In this document: positions 34,680 through 43,507 of the stretch, piece after piece
Position numbering within the stretch: the first letter of the stretch is position 1
How the letters are laid out: the number at the start of each line of letters is the position of its first letter
DNA from: Gemmatimonadota bacterium
GTDB taxonomy: Bacteria; Gemmatimonadota; Gemmatimonadetes; Gemmatimonadales; GWC2-71-9
Direction of reading: 5' to 3'
DNA: 64,000 nt
Assembly (NCBI GenBank): GCA_009692115.1
Contig: SHZU01000008.1
Span: 62,001 to 126,000 of the forward strand
The notes under the pieces: model-generated
Told to the model about the DNA's origin: nothing
Seen by the model: only the letters and a program-made list of their open reading frames with translations
Database searches by the model: none
Position numbers and translations under genes: made by a program

Positions 34680-35630
34680 GTGACCCTCCGCGAGGAGATC
34701 CTGGCCGAAGCGTCCCGCCTCGGCTTCTTGGCGTGCGGCGTCGCGAGTCTCGATCCCAGCCGGTTCGGCGATGCCCTCGATACCTGGCTGGCCCGCGGGT
34801 TCGGCGGCACGATGCGCTACCTCCACCGCCAAGCCAAGAAACGGAAGAACCCCGCCCTGATCGTGGAGGGCGCCGTTCGCGCCGTGGTCGTCCTCGATAG
34901 TTACTTGCCTCGGCACTCGGCTGACGGGGCCGGCCGAGTGCCGAGCGCCGAGCGCCGAGTGCCGAGGATCGCCAAATATGCTCGGGGGCGGGATTACCAT
35001 CTCGAGTTGGGGGAGCGGCTTGGTGAGTTGAGCCGGTTTCTGATCGAGCGAGGGGCGACGGTGGCGCGGGCGTTTGCGGACGCGGGGCCGGTGCCGGAGC
35101 GGGAGTTGGCCGCGCGGGCGGGGCTTGGGTGGATCGGAAAGAACACCATGCTGATTCGGCCGGGGACCGGGTCGTTCTTCTTCATTGGGAGCGTGTTGAC
35201 GGACCTGCCTCTCGAGGTCGACCGGCCGTTCGAGACCGATCATTGCGGCACCTGTACCCGGTGCCTGGACGCCTGCCCGACGGATGCCCTGGTCGAACCG
35301 CGAACCCTCGACGCGACCCGGTGCATTTCATATCTCACCATCGAGCACAAACCGGACCCCGATCCCGAACTCGCCCGGCAGTTCCAAGGGTGGGCCTTCG
35401 GCTGCGACATCTGCAACGATGTCTGCCCGTGGAATGAACGATTTGCCGCGGCCACCGATCGGTCCGCCTATCAGGACCGGGGCGACATCCCCTTGGACGA
35501 CCCCGACTTCTTCGAACGACTCGACGCGGCCGGTTTTGCGGCCCGGTTTGCCGATACGCCACTCGAGCGGCCCGGCCTCGTCCGGATGCGCCGCAACTTC
35601 GCCACTGCCTACCAATCTCTCGAGCCATGA
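34680..35630 (+). CDS. queG: Epoxyqueuosine reductase with a repeat insertion
   Basis: 316 residues from GTG 34680. QueG performs the last step of queuosine synthesis in tRNA, reducing epoxyqueuosine with cobalamin and two [4Fe-4S] clusters. Seen: FGGTMRYLHRQAKKRKNP, RAGLGWIGKNTMLI, CGTCTRCLDACPTDAL and CDICNDVCPWN (cluster ligands). Between DSYLP and RIAKYARGRDYH about 20 residues at positions 77-96 are encoded by a palindromic GCCGAGY repeat; ordinary QueG proteins have a much shorter loop there. The insertion keeps the frame. The stop overlaps the VOC gene by ATGA. Confidence 0.92.
   Translation: MTLREEILAEASRLGFLACGVASLDPSRFGDALDTWLARGFGGTMRYLHRQAKKRKNPALIVEGAVRAVVVLDSYLPRHSADGAGRVPSAERRVPRIAKYARGRDYHLELGERLGELSRFLIERGATVARAFADAGPVPERELAARAGLGWIGKNTMLIRPGTGSFFFIGSVLTDLPLEVDRPFETDHCGTCTRCLDACPTDALVEPRTLDATRCISYLTIEHKPDPDPELARQFQGWAFGCDICNDVCPWNERFAAATDRSAYQDRGDIPLDDPDFFERLDAAGFAARFADTPLERPGLVRMRRNFATAYQSLEP
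34908..34967. repeat. Palindromic GCCGAGY heptamer element inside queG
   Basis: The left arm CCTCGGCACTCGGC (34908-34921) is the inverse complement of part of the right arm, which holds five heptamers (34933-34967): GCCGAGT, GCCGAGC, GCCGAGC, GCCGAGT, GCCGAGG. It could fold into a stable hairpin with an 11-base loop. Compare 8138-8247, 11935-11969 and 62361-62394. Confidence 0.9.
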
Positions 35631-36001
35631 TCAATCAAATGCACTCGGTCGCGGTGTTCGTGAATGACCTCGACCGTGCCATCGCTTTCTATCGGGACAC
35701 GTTGGGCCTCGCCGTCAACAAGCAGGGCTCGTTCGGCGCCGAGTTCCTCGAAGCCCCGCCGCACTTGGGCGTCCACCCCGCCGGGCATCCCGACGCGAAG
35801 GCCATGGTGGGCCGGCATACCGGCATCACGTTTTTCGTGCCGGGGTTGTTGCACCTCTGCGGTGAGCTGCACGCCAAAGGGGTCACCTTCGTGAGCGAAC
35901 CCACCCAGATGGCCTGGGGTGTCATGGCGATGATCGCCGATCCCGACGGGAATATCTTCGCGCTCTGGGAGGACCAGCTTCCGGGCCAGGAACCTGCCTA
36001 A
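35627..36001 (+). CDS. Glyoxalase/VOC-superfamily protein
   Basis: 124 residues. The VOC pattern is clear: HSVAVFVNDLDRAIAFYRDT, then LGLAVNKQGSFGAEF and a C-terminal MAMIADPDGNIFALWE with the usual acidic metal ligand. VOC proteins include glyoxalases, dioxygenases and resistance proteins, so no reaction is assigned. It is translationally coupled to queG (ATGA). Confidence 0.87.
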   Translation: MINQMHSVAVFVNDLDRAIAFYRDTLGLAVNKQGSFGAEFLEAPPHLGVHPAGHPDAKAMVGRHTGITFFVPGLLHLCGELHAKGVTFVSEPTQMAWGVMAMIADPDGNIFALWEDQLPGQEPA

Positions 36002-36390
36002 CGAGGCGCCCGGCGGAGGACAAACCGTCCCGTGCGGCGGGGGTCGGCCGATTGATACCGGCCGTGGTGGGCCGGTAGGATTGAGGGCGAGCCGCACCGA
36101 GTCGCCGGGCCCGGCGCCGGCCACGACCCGGGCCGCGGGAGGACCGAGGCCGCCCGAGGCCAGTCCGATCTGATAGCGGCCGGTATACGCCCGGGGGTTC
36201 CGCGAGCCGGCGCCAATGCGAGAGAACCGGTCAGCCCTTGGGTCTCCGTGAGGGTCGTGCTCGAGTCGGGCCACAAGATGAGGATCCAGCGGCCGGTCAG
36301 TGACGGGGGGTCCCGGGTGATCTGGGCGGCAAGCGGGGCGGCGGCGAGGAGGAGCAGCGCCAGCGCCGGTTTACGGAGGTCCGTCGCCAC
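35998..36390 (-). pseudogene. Small secreted lipocalin-like gene with two compensating frameshifts
   Basis: From GTG 36390 there is a signal peptide (ALALLLLAAAPLAAQ) and RDPPSLTGRWILILWPDSS. The middle of the open frame reads as nonsense, whereas another frame gives YTGRYQIGLASGGLGPPAAR and then GDSVRLALNPT between about 36200 and 36075; the first frame regains sense with HHGRYQSADPRRTGRFVLRR to the stop at 35998. Two nearby frameshifts that cancel suggest either a decayed gene or two base errors. Function unknown. It overlaps the end of the PBP4 gene by 20 bases. Confidence 0.5.
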
Positions 36391-37864
36391 CCAGTCGGCC
36401 GTCGACGTCCAGGGAATCCGCCGGAATGACGATGCCTTCGGCGCCCAGCGTCCGGAACAGCCGCCACTGGGCCTGTCGGGCCGCCGCCACCCGCCCGCCG
36501 TTGTACATCAGCGAAATCAAGAGGACCCCATCAGGCCGGCCCAGATAGCCGACCAGCGTGGAGACATTGCCGAGGGTCCCGGTCTTGGCCCGGACCACGC
36601 CGCGCTGTGGAAGCCCGCTGGCGAGCCGGTAGAGCGTTCCTGAACCGTTCGGAGGCAGCAGCATCGGGAAGTTCCGGCCGCCGGGCGCCAACGGAAACCG
36701 AGCCAGATAGGACACAAACGTGTACGGGGAAACCCGGTTCAGGTCGGACAAGCCGCTGCCGTCGACCAGTCGAACTCCGCTGTATTCACCGGTGATTTGC
36801 TGGACGTGGGCGGTGAGGCGATCAGCCGGGGTCGGGTCGCCGCCGCCGGCCCACTTGAGCAGGAGCTCGGCCCCCAAGTTGAGGCTCCGCCGGTTGATCT
36901 CACTGGCGATCGAGTCCAACACTGGCGAGTGGACTTCGGCCATAACGCCGGTTGCGGGGACGGTGCGGCCGATCAGGCCCGGGGTGGTGGTCCATTCGAT
37001 CCCGGCATCGGTAAGCGCCGCGGACCACACGGCCTCCAGCAGGGTCCGGGTATCGGAGGCCACCCGGGTAATCGAACGGGGCCGGGCACTGATTCCTAAC
37101 GTTCCCGCCACGAGATACCGCCCGTTGGCCTGCGGTTCGATGCGAAGCCGGGAGCGGCGTCCCTTGGTGGTCTTGGCGGTGATCGTGAACAGCTGGCCGA
37201 CTCCGGCCGGCGCGGTGCCGACCAACTGAACCGGCCGGCCCACCCGGCTTCCGGGCGCGAGGGACGCGACGACGACATTGTCGTGGATGGTCAGATTGCC
37301 GACCAGCGGTGCGAAGAGCCGCCCTCGGTGCCGGACCGACCAGGTGGATGGGAATGCTGCTTCGGCGCGCCCGAGGGCGCTCGTCACTGTGAGTGGCCCG
37401 GTCAACCGCCGAATGCCCCGGGCGGCGAGTTGGGTGGCGAGATCGGTCAAACTGGTGACTTCCGGCCCTCGATGCTCGAGGGTTGGATCGCCGTTGAGCT
37501 CCAGCGCCCAGCTGCCGTTCCACACTCCCGTGGCTGGATCGACCGCGCCGGTGCCGACCACGCGGGTCGTTTTGCGGGCGTCACTGCCGAGGACACTACG
37601 GGCAAATCCAGTTGTGAACAGCTTGACGGTCGAGGCGGGAATCAGCGTCCGGGTGGGTTGAACGCCCCACAGCAAACGACCTTGATTGTCGGCAATTGCG
37701 ATGCCCCAGGTGCCTGGAGCCCTCCGGGAAGCATCGCGGAACCAGGTCTCTAGCTGCTGCTGGAGACTCAGGGTGCTGTCGATCGACATTTGGGCCGCCG
37801 CGTTCGATGCGGCGGCCCCAATCAGTGTCAGAGACAGCAGAGCCCGCGACATACCTCGTGCCAT
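36371..37864 (-). CDS. dacB: D-alanyl-D-alanine carboxypeptidase/endopeptidase, PBP4 (peptidase S13) type
   Basis: 497 residues with a signal peptide ending AAAQ. Penicillin-binding motifs: SxxK as PASTVKLFT (Ser78, Lys81), the second motif in VDGSGLSDLN, and KTG in RAKTGTLGN. A large insertion between the first two motifs is typical of PBP4. It trims peptidoglycan stem peptides or cuts cross-links in the periplasm. It is transcribed divergently from nothing obvious, after the acyl-CoA dehydrogenase gene on the same strand (11 bases apart). Confidence 0.92.
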   Translation of the reverse strand: MARGMSRALLSLTLIGAAASNAAAQMSIDSTLSLQQQLETWFRDASRRAPGTWGIAIADNQGRLLWGVQPTRTLIPASTVKLFTTGFARSVLGSDARKTTRVVGTGAVDPATGVWNGSWALELNGDPTLEHRGPEVTSLTDLATQLAARGIRRLTGPLTVTSALGRAEAAFPSTWSVRHRGRLFAPLVGNLTIHDNVVVASLAPGSRVGRPVQLVGTAPAGVGQLFTITAKTTKGRRSRLRIEPQANGRYLVAGTLGISARPRSITRVASDTRTLLEAVWSAALTDAGIEWTTTPGLIGRTVPATGVMAEVHSPVLDSIASEINRRSLNLGAELLLKWAGGGDPTPADRLTAHVQQITGEYSGVRLVDGSGLSDLNRVSPYTFVSYLARFPLAPGGRNFPMLLPPNGSGTLYRLASGLPQRGVVRAKTGTLGNVSTLVGYLGRPDGVLLISLMYNGGRVAAARQAQWRLFRTLGAEGIVIPADSLDVDGRLGGDGPP

Positions 37865-37875
37865 CGAACTCCTCG

Positions 37876-39039
37876 TTACTTCAGCATGGCCTTGGCGATG
37901 GTCTGCAACTGCATGTTGCTGGTACCCTCGTAAATCGTGCCAATTTTGGCGTCTCGGTAGAACTTCTCCGCGGGGTACTCCTTCGAGTAGCCATATCCGC
38001 CAAACAAGTCGAGCACTTGGCCGGCCAACCGGTTGGTGGCCTGAGCGCTGAAGAGCTTGGCCATCGCGGCCTCTTCAATGAACGGCTGTCCGGCATCTTT
38101 GAGACGGGCGGCGTTATACACCATCAGCCGGCTGGCTTCGAGTTCAACTTTCATCTGGGCAATCTGAAACTGCACGCCCTGGAAATCGGCAATGGCCCGG
38201 CCAAACTGCTTCCGCTCCCTGATGTAGGCAACGCAACAATCGAGGGCGCCTTGTCCGATCCCGATCATCTGGGCTCCGATCCCGATCCGGCCCTCGTTGA
38301 GCGTCTCGATCGCCACCTTATATCCGAGCCCGACTGGTCCGAGCACGTTGGTGAGCGGCACCCGGCAGTTCTCGAGGATCAGTTCGGTGGTGCTCGAGGC
38401 CCGAATGCCGAGCTTCTTCTCCTTCTTGCCAACGGAGAACCCAGGGAAATCGCGTTCGATCAGGAAGGCGGTGATGCCCTTGTACCCCTTCGAAAAGTCG
38501 GCGTTGGCGAACACGATGAAGATCCCCGCCTCATCCCCGTTCGTGATCCAGAACTTTCGGCCGGTGAGCTCCCAGTGATCGCCCTTCAACTCCGCCTTGC
38601 ATTGGAGCGCGAAGGCGTCGCTGCCGCTGGCCGGCTCCGACAAGGCATAGGCGCCCAGCAGGCTGGTGGTCATGCGGGGAAACAGTCGCTGCTTTTGCTC
38701 GTCGGTGCCCCATCGCGCCAGGGCGTTGTTGACGAGCGTGTTTTGCACGTCGACGTAGATGGCGGCGGAGGCGTCGACCCGGGCGAGTTCCTCGATCGCC
38801 AGGGTGGCCAGAAAGATCGAGCCGCCCGCGCCGCCCAACGACTCGGGCACCTCGATGCCCATCAGGCCGAGGTCAAAGAACCTCGTGATCAAGTCGGGAT
38901 TGAACTTGGCGGCCTCGTCCATCTCCATCACGTGCGGCTTCACTTCGGTTTCGGCGAAATCGCGGACGGTTTGGCGGAAGAGCTGCTCTTCCTCGGACAG
39001 GACTGAGAGCGGCGCGGCGGTCGTTAGGGTCTCGGACAT
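37876..39039 (-). CDS. Acyl-CoA dehydrogenase
   Basis: 387 residues, full length. Seen: ALSEPASGSDAFALQCKAEL and KFWITNGDEAGIFIVFA (FAD and substrate binding), QFGRAIADFQGVQFQIAQMK and the C-terminal GGYGYSKEYPAEKFYRDAKI followed by IYEGTSNMQ, whose Glu matches the catalytic base. It oxidises acyl-CoA to enoyl-CoA in fatty-acid or amino-acid breakdown, passing electrons to ETF. Chain-length preference is not readable. Confidence 0.93.
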   Translation of the reverse strand: MSETLTTAAPLSVLSEEEQLFRQTVRDFAETEVKPHVMEMDEAAKFNPDLITRFFDLGLMGIEVPESLGGAGGSIFLATLAIEELARVDASAAIYVDVQNTLVNNALARWGTDEQKQRLFPRMTTSLLGAYALSEPASGSDAFALQCKAELKGDHWELTGRKFWITNGDEAGIFIVFANADFSKGYKGITAFLIERDFPGFSVGKKEKKLGIRASSTTELILENCRVPLTNVLGPVGLGYKVAIETLNEGRIGIGAQMIGIGQGALDCCVAYIRERKQFGRAIADFQGVQFQIAQMKVELEASRLMVYNAARLKDAGQPFIEEAAMAKLFSAQATNRLAGQVLDLFGGYGYSKEYPAEKFYRDAKIGTIYEGTSNMQLQTIAKAMLK

Positions 39040-39175
39040 GGTGTCCCCAGGCGTAGAGGTTCGTCGTTGGCCTCAAGATATCCAGACGCCGCCGGTTTTG
39101 AAGGGCATCCGGGTGACCGTGTGCATGGGTATCGGGGCGGCGCATCTCCCGGACCCAATGACACAGGAGTATTCG

Positions 39176-41031
39176 ATGCGAAACCCCACCCTGGCCATGC
39201 TGGCCGGACTGATCCTAGGTTTTCCGAAAGACATCCTCATAACGGCGCAAACCGGCACGGTTCAAGGGACCGTGCGGGAGACCGGCATCGGCGGCGGAGC
39301 GCTCACCGGCGCCATCGTGACGGTCGATGGGACCGCACTCCGGACCCTGACTGATCGGAACGGCCGGTACACCGTCACCGCCGTACCGGCCGGCCCGGTC
39401 CGGGTGAGGGTCGCCTATGTCGGATTTGTACCAGCGGACCGAGAGATTGTCGTCCGAGCCGGCCAGACCGTGACCGCCGATTTTATCCTGACCCTGGTTG
39501 GGAGCCCGGGTCCGGAAGCGAAGGACGAACGGGCGGTGGGCGCGATGCCGACCCAGGAAGCGCTCCGCAAGGTCAACGTTGCCTCCGGCCAGCCATCGTT
39601 GATCATGTACCGATCCGCCCAGTTCAATGCCGAAGAATACGGTCACCGGGACGAGAATCAGTGGCAATCCCCCAGCCGCCAGCCTCTCTCGACCTTTTCG
39701 ATCGACGTCGATGCCGTGAGCTACGGCAACGTCCGCCGGTTCCTCCGGGAGGGGACCCTGCCCCCAGGGATGCCGTCCGGGTCGAAGAGATGATCCACTA
39801 CTTCCACTATGACTATCCCAACCCCCGCGGCGACCACCTGCTCTCCGTCACAGCGGAGCTGGGCCGGGCGCCGTGGAACCCCGCCCACCGGTTGGCGCTG
39901 ATCGGCCTCCAGGGCCAGCGGATGTCGTTAGGCGAGCTGCCCCCCAACAATCTAGTGTCCTTGATCGAGGTGAGCGGGTCGATGAGCTCGCCCGACAAGT
40001 TGCCGCTGCTCAAGTCGGCCTTCCGGCTCTTGGTCAATGGACTCCGGGATGAAGACCGGGTGGCGATCGTGGTCTACGTCGGCGCCGCGGGCCTGGTCCT
40101 TCCACCCACCCTGGGCAATCAAAAGACCCGGATTCTCGAGGCCCTCGACCGGCTCGAAGCCGGCGGCTCCACCGCGGGTGGGGCCGGGATCCAGTTGGCC
40201 TACCAGGTGGCCCGGGACCACTTCCAGTCCGAGGGCAACAACCGGATCATCCTCGCCACCGACGGTGATTTCAACGTCGGCGTCTCGAGCGATGGCGGAC
40301 TGATCCGGATGATCGAGGAGCGGCGCCAGGACGGCGTATTCCTCGCCGTCCTCGGTTTCGGCACCGGCAATCTCAAGGCTTCGAAAATGGAGCAACTCGC
40401 CGACAAGGGAAACGGCCACTACGCCTACGTCGATGACCTGCTCGAGGCCAAGAAGGTGTTCGTCCAGGAACTCGGTGCGACGCTCTTCACCATAGCCAAG
40501 GACGTGAAGTTCCAGGTCGAGTTCAATCCGGCGCGGGTCAAGTCCTACCGGCTGGTGGGCTACGAGAATCGGTTGCTGGCCGATCGCGATTTCAACGACG
40601 ATACCAAGGACGCCGGCGAGATGGGGGCCGGCCATTCGGTGACCGCGTTGTATGAGATCGTGCCGGTTGACGGCGCCGAGGGCGGGGACGCTGGCACCGT
40701 GGATCCGCTCCGCTATCAGGAACGGCCCCGGACCACCGGCTCGGGCGACTGGTTTACGGTCAAGCTCCGGTACCAGCCGCCCCAAGGGCGCACCAGCCGG
40801 CTGTTCGAACGGGTCGTGCGGGCCGAAACCGGGGCACCCTCAATCGACTTCCGGTTTGTCTCGGCCGTGGCCTCGTTCGGGATGTTGTTCCGGGACTCGG
40901 AGCACACGGGCCGGGCGACGTTCCCGAGTGTGTTGGCGGCGGCCCGAGGCGCCCGGGGGCCCGATGAGGAAGGGTATCGGGCCGAGTTTATCCGGCTGGT
41001 GGAAACGGCATCGTCGTTGGCCGGCAAATAG
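39176..41031 (+). pseudogene. VWA-domain secreted protein with a carboxypeptidase-regulatory-like N-terminus, broken by one frameshift
   Basis: ATG 39176 follows AGGAG. The first frame encodes a signal region, a regulatory-like repeat (LTDRNGRYTVTAVPAGPVRV) and LSTFSIDVDAVSYGNVRRFL, then runs into TGA at 39791-39793. The other frame carries on seamlessly from DAVRVEEMIHYFHYDYP to 41031, with the VWA domain (NLVSLIEVSGSMSSPDKLPL, STAGGAGIQLAYQVA, ILATDGDFNVGVSSDGG) and the conserved tail. One base is missing in a run of five C near 39761. The MIDAS motif reads EVSGS instead of DxSxS. If the frameshift is an assembly error the gene is intact (about 618 residues). The family (YfbK-like) has no settled function. 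Confidence 0.8.
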
Positions 41032-41041
41032 CCGGCCCCGG

Positions 41042-41470
41042 TTACTTCACCACCACCGTTTTGTGGAGTTCGATGGTCGCGGAATCAGCGCGAAGGCGCT
41101 TGCCCCGGACCCGGAGTTCGACCGTGTCGGGTTCGAGCGAAACCAAGACATCGCGGAGAAACACCCCGAAGTCGTCGGTGCAGGCGATGGTGGGGGACAC
41201 GAACTTGTCGTATGCGACGATCGTCACCACGGCTCCGGCGGTGGTGACGTCTTCGCCGTCGGGGCGGTTGCAACTGGAGCTTCCGTAACTGTGGTACCGC
41301 ACCGTGACCAGGCCGGCGGCCACGGTGTCCGGGACCACGATCCCCGACGGAAACCCGGCCCCTGAGCCGGCGTCGATGATACTGAGTTGCTTGCCGTTGG
41401 GTACCGGATCGAAGGCGTCCTGGCAGGCCGCCGCGGCCGTCAGGGTCACCAGGATTCCGAAATAGCGCAT
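41042..41470 (-). CDS. Putative lipoprotein of unknown function
   Basis: 142 residues from ATG 41468-41470, preceded by GGAGG. Lipobox-like end of the signal (TAAAAC). The mature protein is a small beta-rich domain (VTVRYHSYGSSSCNRPDGED, VVTIVAYDKFVSPTIACTDD, RDVLVSLEPDTVELRVRGKR) with a Cys pair that could form a disulfide. No family recognised. Confidence 0.65.
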   Translation of the reverse strand: MRYFGILVTLTAAAACQDAFDPVPNGKQLSIIDAGSGAGFPSGIVVPDTVAAGLVTVRYHSYGSSSCNRPDGEDVTTAGAVVTIVAYDKFVSPTIACTDDFGVFLRDVLVSLEPDTVELRVRGKRLRADSATIELHKTVVVK

Positions 41471-41526
41471 CGCTGCCCTCCTCTCGACCCAGCCGACACG
41501 GGAACGGGGTTCAGGCCCTGATACCA

Positions 41527-43368
41527 TTACCCGACCCGGCTTCCGGCCAGGACATCGAGCACCACCGGCACCCGCCCGAGCGGTGCCGACACCTGGGCCC
41601 CTTGGACCCGATCGCGCACGGCCGCCAGCATTTCCCGGCCAATCAACACCCCCTCCGCCAGCGCCGCTTCCTTCCCCTTATCGCTCGCGATCCGCATCCG
41701 TGTCAGGACCGACTCCGGGACGGTGACGCCGGGGACTTCGTTGGCCAGGAACTCGGCATTCCGGAGTGACACCAACGGCCAGATCCCGGCGATGATCGGG
41801 ATCTTGAATGACTCAACCTGCTTCAGGAACCGGTCCAGTTGGGCCACATCGAACACCGGCTGGGTAATCGCGAATTCGGCTCCCGCCTCGACCTTCCAGG
41901 CCAGGCGGCGGAGTTCCCGTTCCGGATCGACGGTGGCCGGATTGCAGCCGACGCCAATGACGAAGCTGGTCGGTTTGCCCAACGGATTCCGGCCGGGATC
42001 GAGGCCCCGATTGAGCTGCGCCACCAAGTTGGTGAGCCCGATGCTGTCGATGTCGAACACCGCCGTCGCGTCGGGGTAGGGCCCCATCTTGGGCGGATCA
42101 CCGGTGACCAAGAGCAGATTCCGGAGTCCGGCCGCCGCGGCGCCTAACAGGTCGGACAGCATGCCTAACAGATTGCGGTCGCGGCAGGCGTAGTGAACGA
42201 CCGTTTCGATCCCGACTTCCCGTTCGATCATCAAACCCGAGAGGAGTGCCCCCATCCGGCTTTGGGCCCGGGGCCCGTCTGGTACGTTGACCGCGTCGAC
42301 CCCGGCTGCTTTGAGGGCTCGGCACTGGTCGAACATCGGGGCCGGGTCGGTGCCCCGGGGCGGGACGATCTCCACGGTCGTAATGAACTCGCCCCGGGCC
42401 AACTTGCCGCCGTACCGGGACCGCTGGCCGAGCGGAATCGGGTCGGCGCCGGCCGGGGTGTTCTCCGTGGGGGACACCACGTTGACATGCCGCGGCGCCA
42501 CCGACCTCACGTACGACTTCATGGCTTTGGTGTGATCAGGCGTGGTGCCGCAGCACCCGCCGACGAACCGGGCGCCGGCCTCGACCATCCGCCGGGCGTA
42601 TTCCGCGACGTACTCCGGGCTCGCCATGTAGATCTTCCGGTCGGCCACTTCCCGGGGCAGGCCGGCGTTAGGCTGGGCGCTGACCGGCACCTGGACCACG
42701 GCGGCCAGCCGCTCGACGACTTCGAGGATCGTCTGGGGGCCGACCGAGCAGTTGACTCCCACCACGTCGGCGCCCGCCGCCACCAACGCGGGTCCAAAGG
42801 TCTCCGGCGCCGTGCCATAGGCCGTCAACCCGTCCTCGCCCACCGTCATCTGGGCGATGATCGGCAGGTCGCTGACGCCCCGAACCGCTTCGAGGGCGGC
42901 CCTGATTTCGTTCAGGTCCGCGAAGGTCTCCAGGATGAACCCGTCGACCCCGCCCTCGACCAACCCGCGGGCTTGGCGCCCAAAGGCCGCTCGGGCATCG
43001 GCCAGCGACAACTCGCCGAACGGTTCGAGCCGGACGCCGAGCGGGCCGATGGCGCCGACCACGGCAGCTTGGGTCCCGGCGGCTTCCTTGGCGATCCGGG
43101 CGGCCGCCGTGTTGATCCGCTCGGTCTCGTCGCCCAACCCATAGTGCGCCAGCTTGAACTGGTTGGCGCCGAAGGTGTTGGTCTCGATCACTTCGGCGCC
43201 GGCCCGAACGTATTCCCGGTGGATATCGCGGACCAGATCCGGCCGCCGGATGGCGAGCTCGTCGAAGCAGACGTTCACGAAGACGCCGCGGCCATAAAGC
43301 ATCGTGCCCATGGCGCCGTCGAAGACGTGGACTTTGCCGTCGGCGATCAACTCGTGCAGGGTCGGCAT
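41527..43368 (-). CDS. Bifunctional homocysteine S-methyltransferase / 5,10-methylenetetrahydrofolate reductase
   Basis: 613 residues. The N-terminal 290 residues are a homocysteine methyltransferase domain with its zinc ligands (VVGVNCSVGP and FVGGCCGTTPDH), starting VFDGAMGTMLY. Residues about 330-600 are an MTHFR domain (FITTVEIVPPRGTDPAP, NLLLVTGDPPKMG, AEFAITQPVFD). Together they make methyl-tetrahydrofolate and methylate homocysteine or supply the methyl group. This fusion is known from several phyla. Upstream lies a candidate attenuator shared with metH, so methionine or S-adenosylmethionine status probably controls it. Confidence 0.94.
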   Translation of the reverse strand: MPTLHELIADGKVHVFDGAMGTMLYGRGVFVNVCFDELAIRRPDLVRDIHREYVRAGAEVIETNTFGANQFKLAHYGLGDETERINTAAARIAKEAAGTQAAVVGAIGPLGVRLEPFGELSLADARAAFGRQARGLVEGGVDGFILETFADLNEIRAALEAVRGVSDLPIIAQMTVGEDGLTAYGTAPETFGPALVAAGADVVGVNCSVGPQTILEVVERLAAVVQVPVSAQPNAGLPREVADRKIYMASPEYVAEYARRMVEAGARFVGGCCGTTPDHTKAMKSYVRSVAPRHVNVVSPTENTPAGADPIPLGQRSRYGGKLARGEFITTVEIVPPRGTDPAPMFDQCRALKAAGVDAVNVPDGPRAQSRMGALLSGLMIEREVGIETVVHYACRDRNLLGMLSDLLGAAAAGLRNLLLVTGDPPKMGPYPDATAVFDIDSIGLTNLVAQLNRGLDPGRNPLGKPTSFVIGVGCNPATVDPERELRRLAWKVEAGAEFAITQPVFDVAQLDRFLKQVESFKIPIIAGIWPLVSLRNAEFLANEVPGVTVPESVLTRMRIASDKGKEAALAEGVLIGREMLAAVRDRVQGAQVSAPLGRVPVVLDVLAGSRVG

Positions 43369-43389
43369 GACGATGGTCCTTTCCCCAAC

Positions 43390-43431
43390 AAAAAATCCCG
43401 AGGCTAAAACGGCCCCGGGCGACGTTTTAGC
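43390..43431 (-). promoter_or_regulatory. Candidate leader attenuator/riboswitch expression platform of the HMT-MTHFR gene
   Basis: On the minus strand GCTAAAACG and CGTTTTAGC (43423-43431 and 43403-43411) pair perfectly around TCGCCCGGGGC. The loop's CCCGGGGC can instead pair with GCCTCGGG (43397-43404) to make an eight-base stem followed by A and six T (43390-43395): an intrinsic terminator. The two structures exclude each other, the logic of a transcription attenuator, 22 bases before the start codon. The same TCGCCCGGGGC and T-run occur before metH. Confidence 0.65.
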
Positions 43432-43507
43432 GTTTGTTTAACGTGGCCGCAATCAGCGCAAATCACCACGAACCGCTATGCAACCAAGCTAATCCGCAGC
43501 CGCGGGG

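Noticed and set aside
43390-43431. Leader considered as a classical SAH riboswitch
   Set aside because: I do not see the conserved GAGGAGCGCUGC core of that class; left as an unclassified attenuator.
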